From: Axinella damicornis
Taxonomy: Eukaryota > Porifera > Demospongiae > Axinellida > Axinellidae
Assembly (NCBI GenBank): GCA_963931865.1
Contig: OZ007509.1
Coordinates: 9,423,625-9,487,624, forward strand
Length of the DNA: 64,000 nucleotides
Reading direction: 5' to 3'
Shown here: in pieces, positions 45,142-55,584 of the stretch
Position numbering within the stretch: the stretch's first letter is position 1
Layout: each line of letters starts with the position of its first letter
The notes under the pieces: generated by a model
The model's input: only the letters and a program-made list of their open reading frames with translations
Databases searched by the model: none
What the model was told of the DNA's origin: nothing
Translations under genes and position numbers: made by a program

Positions 45142-47237
45142 CTAGTTGTGAGAGATGGTTTATACAAATGCGAATGCAGTTCCATGAGCAGAAGGGAGAT
45201 TATAAACACTTTAGTGTGACCACAGTACAGATTCCCACTTGACTACGATCAACAAGCACTATTATACCAGACGTACATGTAGTTGGACGCTCCTTCTCAT
45301 TATGGGCTCCTGGTTTCAGTAACTTACACCTACTATAGTTATCACTAGTGGAATGCACGACATTGTGGGGCGAACGTGAGCGAATGCACGTGCAGTGCAG
45401 AATGTGCAACAGTTCTAGGTATGTACAAGACTGTCATCAGAATGCAGCACCAAGCAGTAGCCTCGTTCCCAGGCCCGAGACAAGTCTGGGAATGAGGCTA
45501 AGCAAGCAGGTAAGATACTACTACTCTATCGTCATTAGCTTCACTATGGAGCACCCTAATTTTATTGTTTCCCTCTTCTGTCTATGCCAGTTGATGCTGT
45601 TTGTAATGATTAGGTGCACTGCCTTAGTCTCGTTCCCAGACGATTTTTAGCATGCGGGGGGGGGGGGGGGGGGGGGGGGGAAGGGGGGATTACGCCTGGT
45701 GATCTGCCTTGTTTACGGTACGCTGGAATGCTGGCACATTGTTCTATTTCAATTTAACATAACGTAGGATTACATTCCGACAATCCACAGCGCACAAGCT
45801 GTCCAAGAACATGGATGTTGATCGAGCAATTGATGCTGCTTGTCTTGGAAAATAGCACGAGAAAGCCACAAAGAACTTTGCTAGCGTTTTGAACATGACG
45901 ACATAAAGCAAGTAAGCATTCCGTTTACGTGACACGCAATAATAAATTGCGCGGACCAAAACGGAATAGGCAGGTTCCCAGACTTAACTTCCCCTCTCGG
46001 CAGAATGTAAAGTCTGGCCCGTGAGACAAGCGCTGCCTGTGATGATATCACAGCCAAAAAGAACATGATACGATGTGATTGCTGTGAGTTTTGGCTTCAC
46101 TGGTGAGTGAACCACCAGCTGTGTCAATACATCACAGCTTCCATGTACATAATTACGGGTAAAATGCTTCTAAAACCTCTCCCACAGGTCATGTGTCAAC
46201 CTTACTGAAGCACCTACTGATAGCTGGATATGCAGCTGACAGCTGGATATTAAAGCAGCAACTGGTACCCAGCCTACTCAGCCCGGGATCGATTAGACTA
46301 TTTTCAACGCACTCACATGTTTCAGTTGTGTTTGTCACCGTTTGTGTCTGTATGTCGTCTGTCTCCGGAGCTCCCCGGAGCGGCCAGTCCATAGCATAGG
46401 TCCAGACAAGTCTGCTGCATGCACCACGTGCGCGCACATAATTTCGGATTACGTCATTTTCGAAATGGCAACGTTCCCGGGGCCCGGCGCCCAGGGGCTA
46501 GCCGCTAGTTGATTTTGTCTGGGCTGGTCTGCAGAAATAGTTTCACTGGAACGGTCACGGGGTCCCCAAAACCGCTCAGAACAGAAAGGTCTGGATGTTC
46601 AACAAGGTAAGCGGATCCAGCTCGTCAGTGCTGTTGATTTGAATGAACGGTTGAAATGACACATTTGCACGTCTGATTAGAGCCCACCATAATAATTCTT
46701 CCCCCCCATGATCGATCATGCACACTGCCAATGCTGTACCACACGTTGCTGTACGTGTAGTGTTGGTACAGCTGTCTTGACAAAGTTGTCCAAAGCGTAC
46801 AGTAGAGCTGTCACAATATATTGTACATGTAGTTGTGCGTTTTTTGGTGCATGCGCCTGTATCTCCGCAGGAAGCGAATTTGCGCCAATAAGGGAGATGC
46901 GCTTAATATCGAATGACATTCCTTGAATAGGAAGTGCGCTTCAATTCGAAATATATAGTTTCCACTCTATAGGATCGTAATGGCAGAGTTTCTGGAAGAA
47001 ATGTACATGTAACTGGGTTGAGAGTTGAGCCTGCGCCTAACAGTGAATGTGCGCCTATAAGTGTGCTAGCTGTGCCTGGTAATGCGCGACTATGGTATAC
47101 CGATATGTAGTGACATAGACCACGACGTAGCAATACTACACTTTGACTTATTGATATTATTGTGTAGGGTAATTATTGCGACTTTTTGTGTATTTTGTGA
47201 ACCGGAACTGGCCGACTGGAATGTGACTTCCAGCCAC
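45142..47237. other. no gene recognised; one small MITE and a poly-G tract
   Basis: About 2.1 kb without a supported exon. It contains a 43-bp inverted-repeat element at 45461-45503 and a G tract at about 45655-45681. CpG-rich sequence around 46435-46520 contains TTACGTCA and CCCGGGGCCCGGCGCC, which may be promoter-like, but no transcript can be assigned. Confidence 0.4.
45461..45503. mobile_element. minimal MITE (TAGCCTCG family)
   Basis: TAGCCTCGTTCCCAGGC and GTCTGGGAATGAGGCTA are inverted repeats with almost no interior. Flanks ACCAAGCAG and AGCAAGCAG agree at 8 of 9 positions, consistent with a decayed 9-bp target duplication. Confidence 0.7.
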
Positions 47238-47486
47238 ATGGTGGGCGTAGTGAGAAGAATGGCTACGCCAGTTGTGGGCATATTGTTCCAAATAGCGCAG
47301 CGAAAGCAAAGTAAGGGAGCATTTTGGCTCCAAGGCAATGATTACGGGACAGTTGCCAACAGCAAAGTAGCGATTTGCCGGATCTGTGAAGCAGACCTGC
47401 CTTTCAAGAATAATGCTACAAACGTGTTCACTCACCTTTTACGGCATCACAAAGATGTGCATGCAAAGCTTCATCCATCATCTAGC
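47238..47486 (+). CDS. BED-type zinc-finger exon
   Basis: The frame from ATG at 47238 contains a BED-finger-like segment: GAFWLQGN, then CRICEADLPF with Cx2C, then THLLRHHKDVH with the zinc-binding His pair. It ends at CTAGC|GTGAGC, a good donor, in phase 0. BED fingers bind DNA and are typical of hAT transposases and of ZBED genes derived from them. No hAT dimerisation domain follows in the window, so this is an orphan exon or the start of a gene whose later exons are lost. The next recognisable exon on this strand (47909) is RPTOR-like and also starts in phase 0; a chimera is possible but unsupported. An upstream extension in the same frame to 47082 exists. Confidence 0.6.
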
Positions 47487-47586
47487 GTGAGCACTTCCTT
47501 TCATAGCCACATCATTCTGTATTGCAATACATCAATAAACATGTTGTGAACATCTTGCATACAATATGGAATACGCCAATTAAATG

Positions 47587-47715
47587 TTGTAGCCTCAGGC
47601 CTGGGAATGAGACCAGTACATTCATAGCCTCAGGCATGAGAATGAAACCAGTATGTTCTATAGCCTGGGAATGAGACCAATGTGTTCAAGCCTCAGACGT
47701 GGGAATGAGATGTAC
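47587..47715. repeat. about 40-bp tandem repeats related to the MITE ends
   Basis: Three to four copies of AGCCTCAGGC.TGGGAATGAGACCAGTA-like sequence, similar to the TAGCCTCG / GGGAATGAGGCTA ends of the dispersed MITEs. Confidence 0.65.
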
Positions 47716-48189
47716 CAATGCATAACAATGATGCTGTTCGTGTGTACGTGTAGAGGTGTGACTGCTGTTAGTATACTATGCGTGTGGGGAAGGCTGTTTG
47801 AGAGCACAGAAATGAAATTTTCTTTCTCCCTCCTCTGTGCTCCCTCCCCCTCTCCTCCAACCCCTCCCTTCCTTCCAGCCCCTTTCGTTCCTTCTGACTC
47901 ATGCAGGCTCACCGTCTGCAGGCACTAGAGCTCCTGGGCTGATTCCTCCACCTGGGACCCTGGGCCGTTCACTCCGCCATCTCCATGGCACCTTTCCGTA
48001 TGTGCTCAAACTGTTGTGCAGCATGCTATAAGAACTACATGTGCAGCCCATCCTGGTCTTCATGTGGGTAGAGATACTCTGTTGATTCAGTGAGGAGCAG
48101 CTTAGCTAGTGCAACATACCTGAGCATAGTCTTGTGTTGAGTGTCCAATGTCCACATACATCATTATATTATACTGTGAACAATTGAGT

Positions 48190-48365
48190 ATGTCACCCCC
48201 TCCCTCTTGCCCTCTCTCCCTCCTCCCTCCCTCCCTCCCTCCCTCCCTCCCTCCCTCCCTCCCTCCCTCCCTCCCCTCCCTCCCTCCCTCCCTCCCTCCC
48301 TCCTTCCCTCCCTCCCTCCCTCTCCCTCCCTCCCTCCTCTCTCTCCCCCTCCCTCCTTCTTTCCT
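48190..48365. repeat. (TCCC)n microsatellite
   Basis: About 150 bp of TCCC repeat upstream of the best-preserved RPTOR exon. Long Ser/Leu/Pro and Gly/Arg/Glu frames here are artefacts of the repeat. Confidence 0.95.
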
Positions 48366-50611
48366 CTCGTACTACTGCCAGGCAGATCTGGTCAAGGAAG
48401 GTGGATACAAGTACTTCATTCAGATCCTCAATGACCACACCATTCAGTATGGGTACCAGACACTGGCTGTCTTCATCATTGTAAACAAGTACCCAAAGGA
48501 CAGGTTTGTAGTCTTGACGATCAGGCTCACTATTTGTATCTGAAATGTGTACTTATCAAGAGTGTACCAAGGATTCCACATTTATGATGTGTTCCTATGC
48601 ACCTTAATGATTGTAGGAGATCAGTTAGGTAAATAGGGTTTGCATTGCTAGGAGGTACCAGACACAGCCTTACTTGTGTGCTAGGTAAAAGGCAGCTAGA
48701 AAGTTAGTGTAGCCATGGAACCAGCAGCTTGGGCTGCAGGTGACTAAGTTGCAATTTAGTTGCTGGAAATGTGGGATATCATCTAAACATGGGAGATACT
48801 GCTGTTGAGTCTTTCTCCCTCCCTTGATGTCATGGACTGGCAGCGTTCTCATCTCCACACCCTTGCAGGAGTTGTGCCTTCAGAGCAACATATGTCCATC
48901 TGTCTGGAGTAGTTGTAGGAGCCTAACTCAATGCTGAAGCAGTGGCTGCCAATCTGCTTTGGAGGAAGTACGATGTTGCACGGTGGTGTGGGGTCAAGGA
49001 CAGTGCCCAAGAGAAGCTCTATTACCTCCCGTGGCATGAGGTCTCCAATGTGAGGGGGGATGGGAGGGTTTTGGGAGGGAGAGGAGGAAATGGGAATGGG
49101 GATGGAGGAAAGGGGAAGGGGGAGGGAATGGAGGAAGAAGGGGATGAATGTCTTGGGGATTTGCTGAAATTTTTACCTTGTAGTGCTGCTTCCCCCTTCA
49201 CACATACACACACGTGCACACACATACTCACACAACACACACACATACACACACAACACACACACACATACACACACACTTGTACTCACACTTGCACCCA
49301 CACTCACACATTATGACATTGTAATACACTCGCATACACCAGCTGCACCTGAAGACGCATGCGAAGAATATTGGTGTGACTCTGGTCAGCTCATACTTGG
49401 CTCCTTGCCCCACAAATGATCACTTCACGGAGGCCAAAGCTGCTCCAGTGGGGGGTATGGGTGTCAGAACTGCAAGGTACTGTACGCTGCAGTGGTAACA
49501 TGATTGTTGCTAGAAACCTGGTGAAGCATTGACAACCTCCCTCTCTTCTCACGCTCTCCTTTGCCCCTGCCCTTCTCCCTCCCCTTCCTTCCTCCTCCCT
49601 CCCTTCTCTCCCTACTTTCTCTCCCTACTTTCTTCCTCATCCCTTCTCTACCCTCCCTTGATCCTCTCTTCTCCTACCCCTCTTTCCTCCATCTCCCCCT
49701 CAGGCCTCCCTTCGTCCCTCCCAGCTCCTCTACACAAGATTTCAGAACTGACATCTCACTTCCCCACTCTCACCAATTTGGTCCAAAGAAGACGGTCTTG
49801 AAATGGGACCCATGGTGAGTGCATATATATGTGACACACCTACATTGGGAGCGTGTGAGGGGGAGGATGGGGATGAGCTCTCAGAGTACCCATTTCACAG
49901 CCTCTGAAAACATCTTTCTGTGGCTGTTGCTGCAAATATTTTGCTAACTCACTCATGAAGGTAAGCTTGTGATTACTAATGTTGTATCCCTCTATGCACC
50001 ACCTCCCTCCACACTCACACTCCTCCCCCTCCCCTCCCTCCTCACTGCACACACACTCCCTCTCCCTCCACGCTCGTCCCCTCTTTCCAAACCCTTCCCC
50101 TCTGTCCACACACACTTCCTACTTTCCTCCCCTCCCTCTACACTCACACTCCTCCCTCCCTCCAAACTGACGCTCCTTCCCCTCTCCCTCCACACACATA
50201 CTCCCCTCTCTTCTACACTGTACTCCTCCACTCCCCTCCCTTCCCCCCTCCCTCCTTGCACTCCATCCCTCTCCTCCCTATCCCCTGCTCCTGGCACTTC
50301 GTCCCTCCTCCCTACATGTACAGCAACCTGAGGAGTGTAGTGCAAACAACATGAGCTACCAGCAGAGAGAATGCCGCTTCCTACGCAACCATAACTCATG
50401 GAGGTGTGTGTTGGTGTGTGTGGTATGTGTATGCATGGAGTATAATTATGTGAGTTTGGGAGGAGGTATGCATGTGCATGTGTGTACTGAGTAGGAGTGG
50501 GAGAATGATTTGGGGAGGGAGTGATATGGTCATGGGATACCAATGAATGCTCTTCCCATCCTTCTGCAAACAAACTCTCGATCCCTCCTCCCACATAATT
50601 ATTCCCCACAC

Positions 50612-50646
<35 letters not shown>
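50612..50646. repeat. poly-C tract
   Basis: About 35 consecutive C residues between RPTOR fragments. Confidence 0.9.
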
Positions 50647-50651
<5 letters not shown>

Positions 50652-50772
50652 CACACACAAGAGTGACACCTGCTCTTTGGATCTGTTCAGGACAATTACA
50701 ATGTCAGGGAAACAGCTTCAAAAGAAGGTGCCAGAAAAACTGTTGTTGTCATCACGATTCTTGCTACTAACC

Positions 50773-50773
<1 letters not shown>

Positions 50774-50858
<85 letters not shown>
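50774..50858. repeat. (AC)n microsatellite
   Basis: About 42 AC dinucleotides placed directly before the DDGVVQVW codons of the RPTOR fragment, so the 3' splice site of that exon lies within the repeat. Confidence 0.95.
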
Positions 50859-50860
<2 letters not shown>

Positions 50861-51076
50861 TGATGGTGTGGTACAGGTGTGGAGGGACTGACTACTGCAC
50901 CTTTCATCACCGTCCTCTCTTATCACATTCTCTCGTCATTGCTTCCCCCCCTCCCCTTTAAACTTAATTTATCTTCCTAGCTGTTATTGGGGCGAGCGCA
51001 GCGAGCACCGTACTAGTGAAGTCAATGCCAACTCTGTTTGTATATGTCATCAACCGACCGCCCCCAGCCGGTCCAT

Positions 51077-51156
51077 ACGTATAGCGCATGCGCAGAAACT
51101 TGCTAGACACATGGTTACGTATAGCGCATGCGCAGAAACTTGCTAGACACATGGTT
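51077..51156 (+). promoter_or_regulatory. duplicated 40-bp module with NRF1-type palindromes
   Basis: The 40-bp sequence starting ACGTATAGCGCATGCGCAG is repeated twice in tandem. Each copy contains the palindrome GCGCATGCGC (51084-51093 and 51124-51133), the textbook NRF1 site. The second copy ends 24 bp before the first ATG (51180) of the Helitron-like frame, which places the pair in a promoter position. Confidence 0.5.
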
Positions 51157-51179
51157 GTTTCTTTTCAGCAAGTAGAAAA

Positions 51180-54100
51180 ATGGATGAACAGAATAGTCAG
51201 GAGAGAGAGGAAAGGCTTCGAAGAAGGGAGAACTTGAGAGACAGCGTAGGGCTCGAGAAACAGCTGAACGACGTGAGATACGACTGGCAAGGCGGAGAGA
51301 ACAGTATAGAGCACGTCGATCAGCACGTACGTTTTGTGTATGAAGTAGCTCTACAGCTAGCTAGATACGATAATAGCTTTACTGTTTTGTATGAAGTAGC
51401 TCTACAGCTAGATACGATAATAGCTTTACTGTTTTGTATGAAGTAGCTTTACAGCTAGATAAGATAATAGCTTTACTGTTTTGTATGAAGTAGCTCTACA
51501 GCTAGATACGATAATAGCTTTACTGTTTTGTATGAAGTAGCTCTACAGCTAGATAAGATAACATTACTGTTTTGTATGAAGTAGCTCTACAGCTAGATAA
51601 AATAATAGCTTTACTGTTTTGTATGAAGTAGCTCTCTACAGCTAGATAAGATAACAGCTTTACTTGGCCCTAGCTGCCGCCTTCTAAATATTAATATCTG
51701 TATACCCTATCCTGTAGAAACGAATGAAGCCAGGCAGGCTCGTGCTGATGCCAACAGGGTGGCCCAGCAAGTTAGCAGACAGGCTCGCTTGGATGTCCTC
51801 AGACTGGCCCAGCAACAGAGAATAGATAATGAAACCCCAGCAGAGAGGCAGGGTCGCTTGGATACCCTCAGACTGGCCCAACAACAGAGAAGACAGAATG
51901 AAACCCCAGACGAAAGGCAGGCTCGATTGGAGGCTGTCAGACTGGCCCAACAAGAGAGAAGAGACATAAGCATTGCTACCCCATTGTTTCAGCAAAATGC
52001 TGTTGAGTCAAGAATGTTGAACTTTCATTCCAAGCTGGCTTCTCTTGAGTTCAGGGAGTGTAACACTTGTTCAGAGAGATTCCCCAATCTGACGATGTCC
52101 AGGAACAACACGGAATGCTCTCGTTGCCATCAAGATCGTCGAATCCCCAAACTGTATTCGACAGCGAATAACATGAATCCTGGACCTGTCCCTCAACAAT
52201 TGCTGGTGAGTAGTTGTGTAACATTTTGCGTCTGCAAACGCAAGCATAGCTAGGATATCATTGTAGCTAGTGCTCTGTATAGTACCCTTTCATGTAACAC
52301 ATTTTGAATCTCATGTCTCCAATGGTATGTAGGGTCTTACGTAACCAAGCTGAGGAAATGTTGATATCTGCTGTCATGCCCATCATGTCGATCTACCATC
52401 TACCACTCGGTCAGTATGGGTACACAGGCCACGTTATCAACCTGCCCCAAGATGTGGTATCATTCGCACTCTCCCTGCCAAGGCTACCATCTGAGCTGGA
52501 TGTACTGGTTGTGAGGAAGAATAGTGAACAGTCACATTGAGACTTCCATGTCCGCAGATCTGTAGTCCAACAAGCCCTCACCTGGCTACTTAATAATAAC
52601 AGATACTACCGGGCTAATGTTAATGAAGAGGCTCTACAGCAGCTGCCAGAAGATGGGGACCTGTCAAACCTTGCATCAGTTCCGACGAGTGATCCTCAGT
52701 CTGAGTCGTCACAAGATGATCTATATGGAGCCCACCTGTCGACATCGTTTGTTCCTAATGCTACACAGCAAAGGACAGAACAAGAGACAGTCCAGCAATC
52801 TGTTCAAGACCTGCAGAGTGGCTCACACACCCTCACATGGCCCACCATTGGAGGAACACCCATCAATGAGTTTACCACAGAGGGCTACTTCAGCATGGCC
52901 TTCCCCACCCTGTTCCCCACTGGAGCCGCTGACTTCCTGGGACAGCGCTGCAACCAGGTCACCATCGGCAACTACTTCACCTACCTCATGAAGTACAGAG
53001 ATGGCTGTTTTGCTAGACACCCTCGCTTCAGGTTCTTCGCCCTGAACACAGAGATGAGGTGGCGGGCACTATAGAAATTGCCAGTGCTCTAATTAGAAGT
53101 GTACGGATGCACAGCTCACAGTGGACGAGCTACGAGACATGGTGGGAAGAGAGGGAGAGGCTTTCTCTAACAGAGTTCTCCACTATGCCTCCAGTCTACG
53201 AGGCACCCATCAGTAGTGGTTCAAGCAGCGAGGACGGCTCAACTCCATGGTGGACACCCTCGGCCTGCTCACCATTTCTTTACACACAGTGCTGCCGACC
53301 TACAGAGGCCAGAGTTGGCTCAGCTCATCTGTCCAGAAGACTCCGACACATCATTAAGCAGGATCAAAGCTGTCAACAACAAACCAGCACTTGCGGACTG
53401 GTTCTACCACAGAGTGCAGAAGTTTGTTGATGCCTTCTACCTGGGAGTGCTCAAGGCCACAGACTACTGGCTGCGGTTCGAGTGGCAGCACCGAGGCAGC
53501 CCTCACGTCCATGGTGTGGCCTGGTTGCCCAATGCTCCTGACGTAGAGCAGTTGCTGAAGGACAGTGAGAACGCTGAAGCCCTCAAGCAGGATATCATCC
53601 AGTATGCCGACAGGGTGGTCTCAACCATCAACCCTGCTGTTGCCCCTGATGGCAGTGATGTTGAGAGTGCACCACTGCCATTCACCCAGCCACACATCTG
53701 CAACAAGTCCTACCTGGAAGTTGCAGACTGCGAAGAAGACCTATCCCAGCTCATCGCCACCTGCCAGAGACACACAAGATGCTCTGAAGCCTACTGCCTT
53801 CGGACACGCCATAAAAGTGTGTCGCTTTGGCTATCCCAAGCCATTACAACCAGAGACCACAGTCGTGACTGAAGATGAGCCAACTCTCCTGACAGCAAGA
53901 AACGACAGCATGCTAAACTCCTTCAACCCCGTTCAGCTCTCAGCCTGGCGTGCCAACGTACATATGCAGTACATTGTGTCAAGACGTCGAGTGATTGACT
54001 ACTGCACCAAGTATGTCACCAAGAGTGAGCCAAGATCCGAGTCTCTTAAGGACACCTTCACCAAGATCGTCAAAAACCTCAAGGATGGCAACCGATCTCT

Positions 54101-54654
54101 GAAGGCAGTTCAGAAGCTCCTCATCCACACCGTAGGAGACAGAGACTACTCAGCACAAGAGACCTGCCATATCCTATTGCAGCTACCCATGTACAAGTGC
54201 TCCCGTGACTTCATTGTGCTCAGCCTGGATGGTTCCAGAGCAGTGGAGGATCGTGTACACGATGATGGCCGTGTCACAGCTCCATCCACCCTCGACCACT
54301 ACCTCGTCCGCCCAGCAACTCCAGTCTTCAACAACATGACCCTCCTGGAGTTCACCCAGAGCTACAACCATGCTCAAGGAGCTGGGGGCAGCCCCCAACA
54401 AGAGGAACAAGAAGGTTGTGGTCATCACACGGCCCTACTGCTCTCCTTATCCAGTCGGTCCCAAGTACGAACAATACTGCCAGCAGTCACTCATGAAGCA
54501 CAAGAGCTTCCGGCAAGTCACCGACCTGCTAGCTGGCCACGAGACCTACGCTCAGGCCTATGCTGAGTTCCTGCAGACAGTGGACATCCCATCCTCCCTC
54601 GAGGAAGATATTTTCCGCCTACAACAGCACCAGCAACAAGCAAATGCTGATGAG
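51180..54654 (+). pseudogene. Helitron Rep (HUH endonuclease) pseudogene, helicase missing
   Basis: Starts MDEQNSQEREERLRRRENL, shifts frame in the Arg-rich repeat, and continues at 51719-52205 (RQARLDVLRLAQQQR-type repeats, then CNTCSERFPN and CSRCHQDRRIP zinc-ribbon-like pairs) to CTG|GTGAGT. The next exon from 52333 has VLRNQAEEMLISAVMPIMSI and PRLPSELDVLVVRK, then a TGA at 52538; GYFSMAFPTLFPTGAADFLG; a TAG at 53072; another TAG at 53214; then RIKAVNNKPALADWFYHRVQ. The HUH motif is in RGSPHVHGVAWL (His codons 53504 and 53510) and the two-Tyr motif in DYCTKYVTKSEP (about 53998-54030). Further shifts occur near 53265, 53795 and 54390. The last part, TRPYCSPYPVGPKYEQYC to QQQANADE, ends at a phase-0 donor (54654). 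No helicase motif is found. Elements of this family move by rolling-circle transposition; this copy is inactive. Confidence 0.88.
51330..51662. repeat. about 48-bp tandem repeat in the Helitron intron
   Basis: Roughly seven copies of TTTTGTATGAAGTAGCTCTA plus a CAGCTAGATA..GATAATAGC stretch, with unit lengths of about 45-50 bp. It lies between the Arg-rich first segment and the exon at 51719. Confidence 0.9.
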
Positions 54655-55584
54655 GTAAATGTACATCTAAGTCATACATGTATGTACATTTATATGTTCA
54701 TGTAAAATCTCACTTGTAGTGTACATTCCAATTTACATTGTGCTTTATTTAGAAATTGCCATGCAGTGCTCTAATTAGAAGTGTGCACTATACACTGTAC
54801 ACTAGTCTCGTGCCCAGACCACACCCCCCGAGGGGAGAGACGGTCTGGTGAACGAAGTTGAATTTCTTGGGCTTGAAGCATACTACGGAATGTGTAATCA
54901 TTGTATAATCCCGTGGTGTTAAGTGCCTGCGAAAGCGTCTGCTGAAGGCTCCCGTGTCAACCAAGCGCGATCATGGCTACTCATATCTGGAGAGAAGATG
55001 TACTAACCTTTTGCCGCTCACTCATGGCCCTTAGAAGATCTTTGAAGCATCCGTCGCCGTCATGGAATCTGCTTCCGGTTCGTTTGGCAGTCCTTTCAGG
55101 CACTTTACTGGGGTCAAATGCGAAGAACGGCCCCTTAGGGGGCTAGGGCTAGCATTAGCTTGTACCTAGAGGGCCCTTCGTTGTACTTGATCCCTTTGCT
55201 GACCTTGCTTCCAAAGCTCAGTCTCAACTTGATCCCATAAGCGATGTCACAGGGCTCACAGCTAGCACAATCGAGCGCAAAGGTCTTCAGAAGTTGTCGC
55301 CACGACGTAGCGTTGCGTTACACAGTCAGCGCTAAGGGCAAACTGGCATGGGAAAGGCTCTTGGCTGTTGTCTTCTCCAGCTTGTGAGTATTCAAAGCGA
55401 TTACTACGTAATTATGAACAATCTCGCAATCTCATTGGTCCTTACCACATTCCGGTAATAAGCCCAAGAAATTCGACTTCATTCACCAGACCGTCTCTCC
55501 CCTCGGGGGGTGTGGTCTGGGCACGAGACTAACTGTACACATGTACAGCTTGCATTGACCTGCAGTATTCTCATGTTCACACAG
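54655..55584 (+). other. phase-0 intron of the Helitron-NHL frame, invaded by a MITE
   Basis: Donor GATGAG|GTAAAT at 54654/54655 and acceptor TCACACAG|GATGAA at 55584/55585; both sides are in phase 0. Removing the 729-bp MITE and one duplication leaves an intron of about 190 bp. Confidence 0.6.
54803..55531. mobile_element. 729-bp Mutator-type MITE with 72-bp TIRs and 9-bp duplication
   Basis: The left end (TAGTCTCGTGCCCAGACCAC ...) and right end (... GTGGTCTGGGCACGAGACTA) are inverted over about 72 bp with only two or so mismatches. Flanks are the perfect 9-bp repeat ACTGTACAC at 54794-54802 and 55532-55540. Long TIRs plus a 9-bp duplication are characteristic of Mutator-like elements. The interior encodes no recognisable MULE transposase, so it is non-autonomous. 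It sits inside the intron of the Helitron-NHL frame. Confidence 0.92.

Larger units (their letters stand above)
47909..50890 (+). pseudogene. RPTOR: RPTOR (Raptor, mTORC1 scaffold) pseudogene
   Basis: Ordered fragments match Raptor, the substrate-recruiting subunit of mTORC1. 47909-48085: HRLQALELLG, a TGA stop, FLHLGPWAV, a frameshift, TFPYVLKLL, a TAA stop, then QPILVFMW. 48382-48503: ADLVKEGGYKYFIQIL, intact with CAG and GTTTGT borders. 48869-49053: SICLE-stop-L-stop-EPN, KQWLPICFG, then after a shift ARWCGVKDSAQEKLYYL; these are the HEAT-type repeats. 49734-49814: LPHSHQFGPKK, the linker, before CATG|GTGAGT. 50324-50403: PEE....YQQRECRFLRN, the conserved RFLRN segment. 50859-50889: DDGVVQVWRD then TGA, the start of the WD40 domain. 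Stops and frameshifts in several exons show it is dead; TCCC, CA and C-tract microsatellites have expanded between the exons. The N-terminal RNC region and most WD40 blades are absent. Confidence 0.85.

Noticed and set aside
48148..48438. Ser/Leu/Pro-rich and Gly/Arg/Glu-rich frames
   Set aside because: Products of the TCCC microsatellite; only the 48382-48503 part is real (RPTOR exon).
49969..50669. 225-codon minus-strand and 120-codon plus-strand frames around 50 kb
   Set aside because: They derive from a low-complexity TCCC/CACAC-rich intron of the RPTOR remnant.
50682..50773. Cys-rich peptide (CQGNSFKRRCQKNCCCHHDSC) as a secreted cysteine-rich exon
   Set aside because: It lies between RPTOR fragments, and another frame ends LLLT just before the DDG codons as in Raptor, so a shifted RPTOR reading is more likely; evidence is weak either way.
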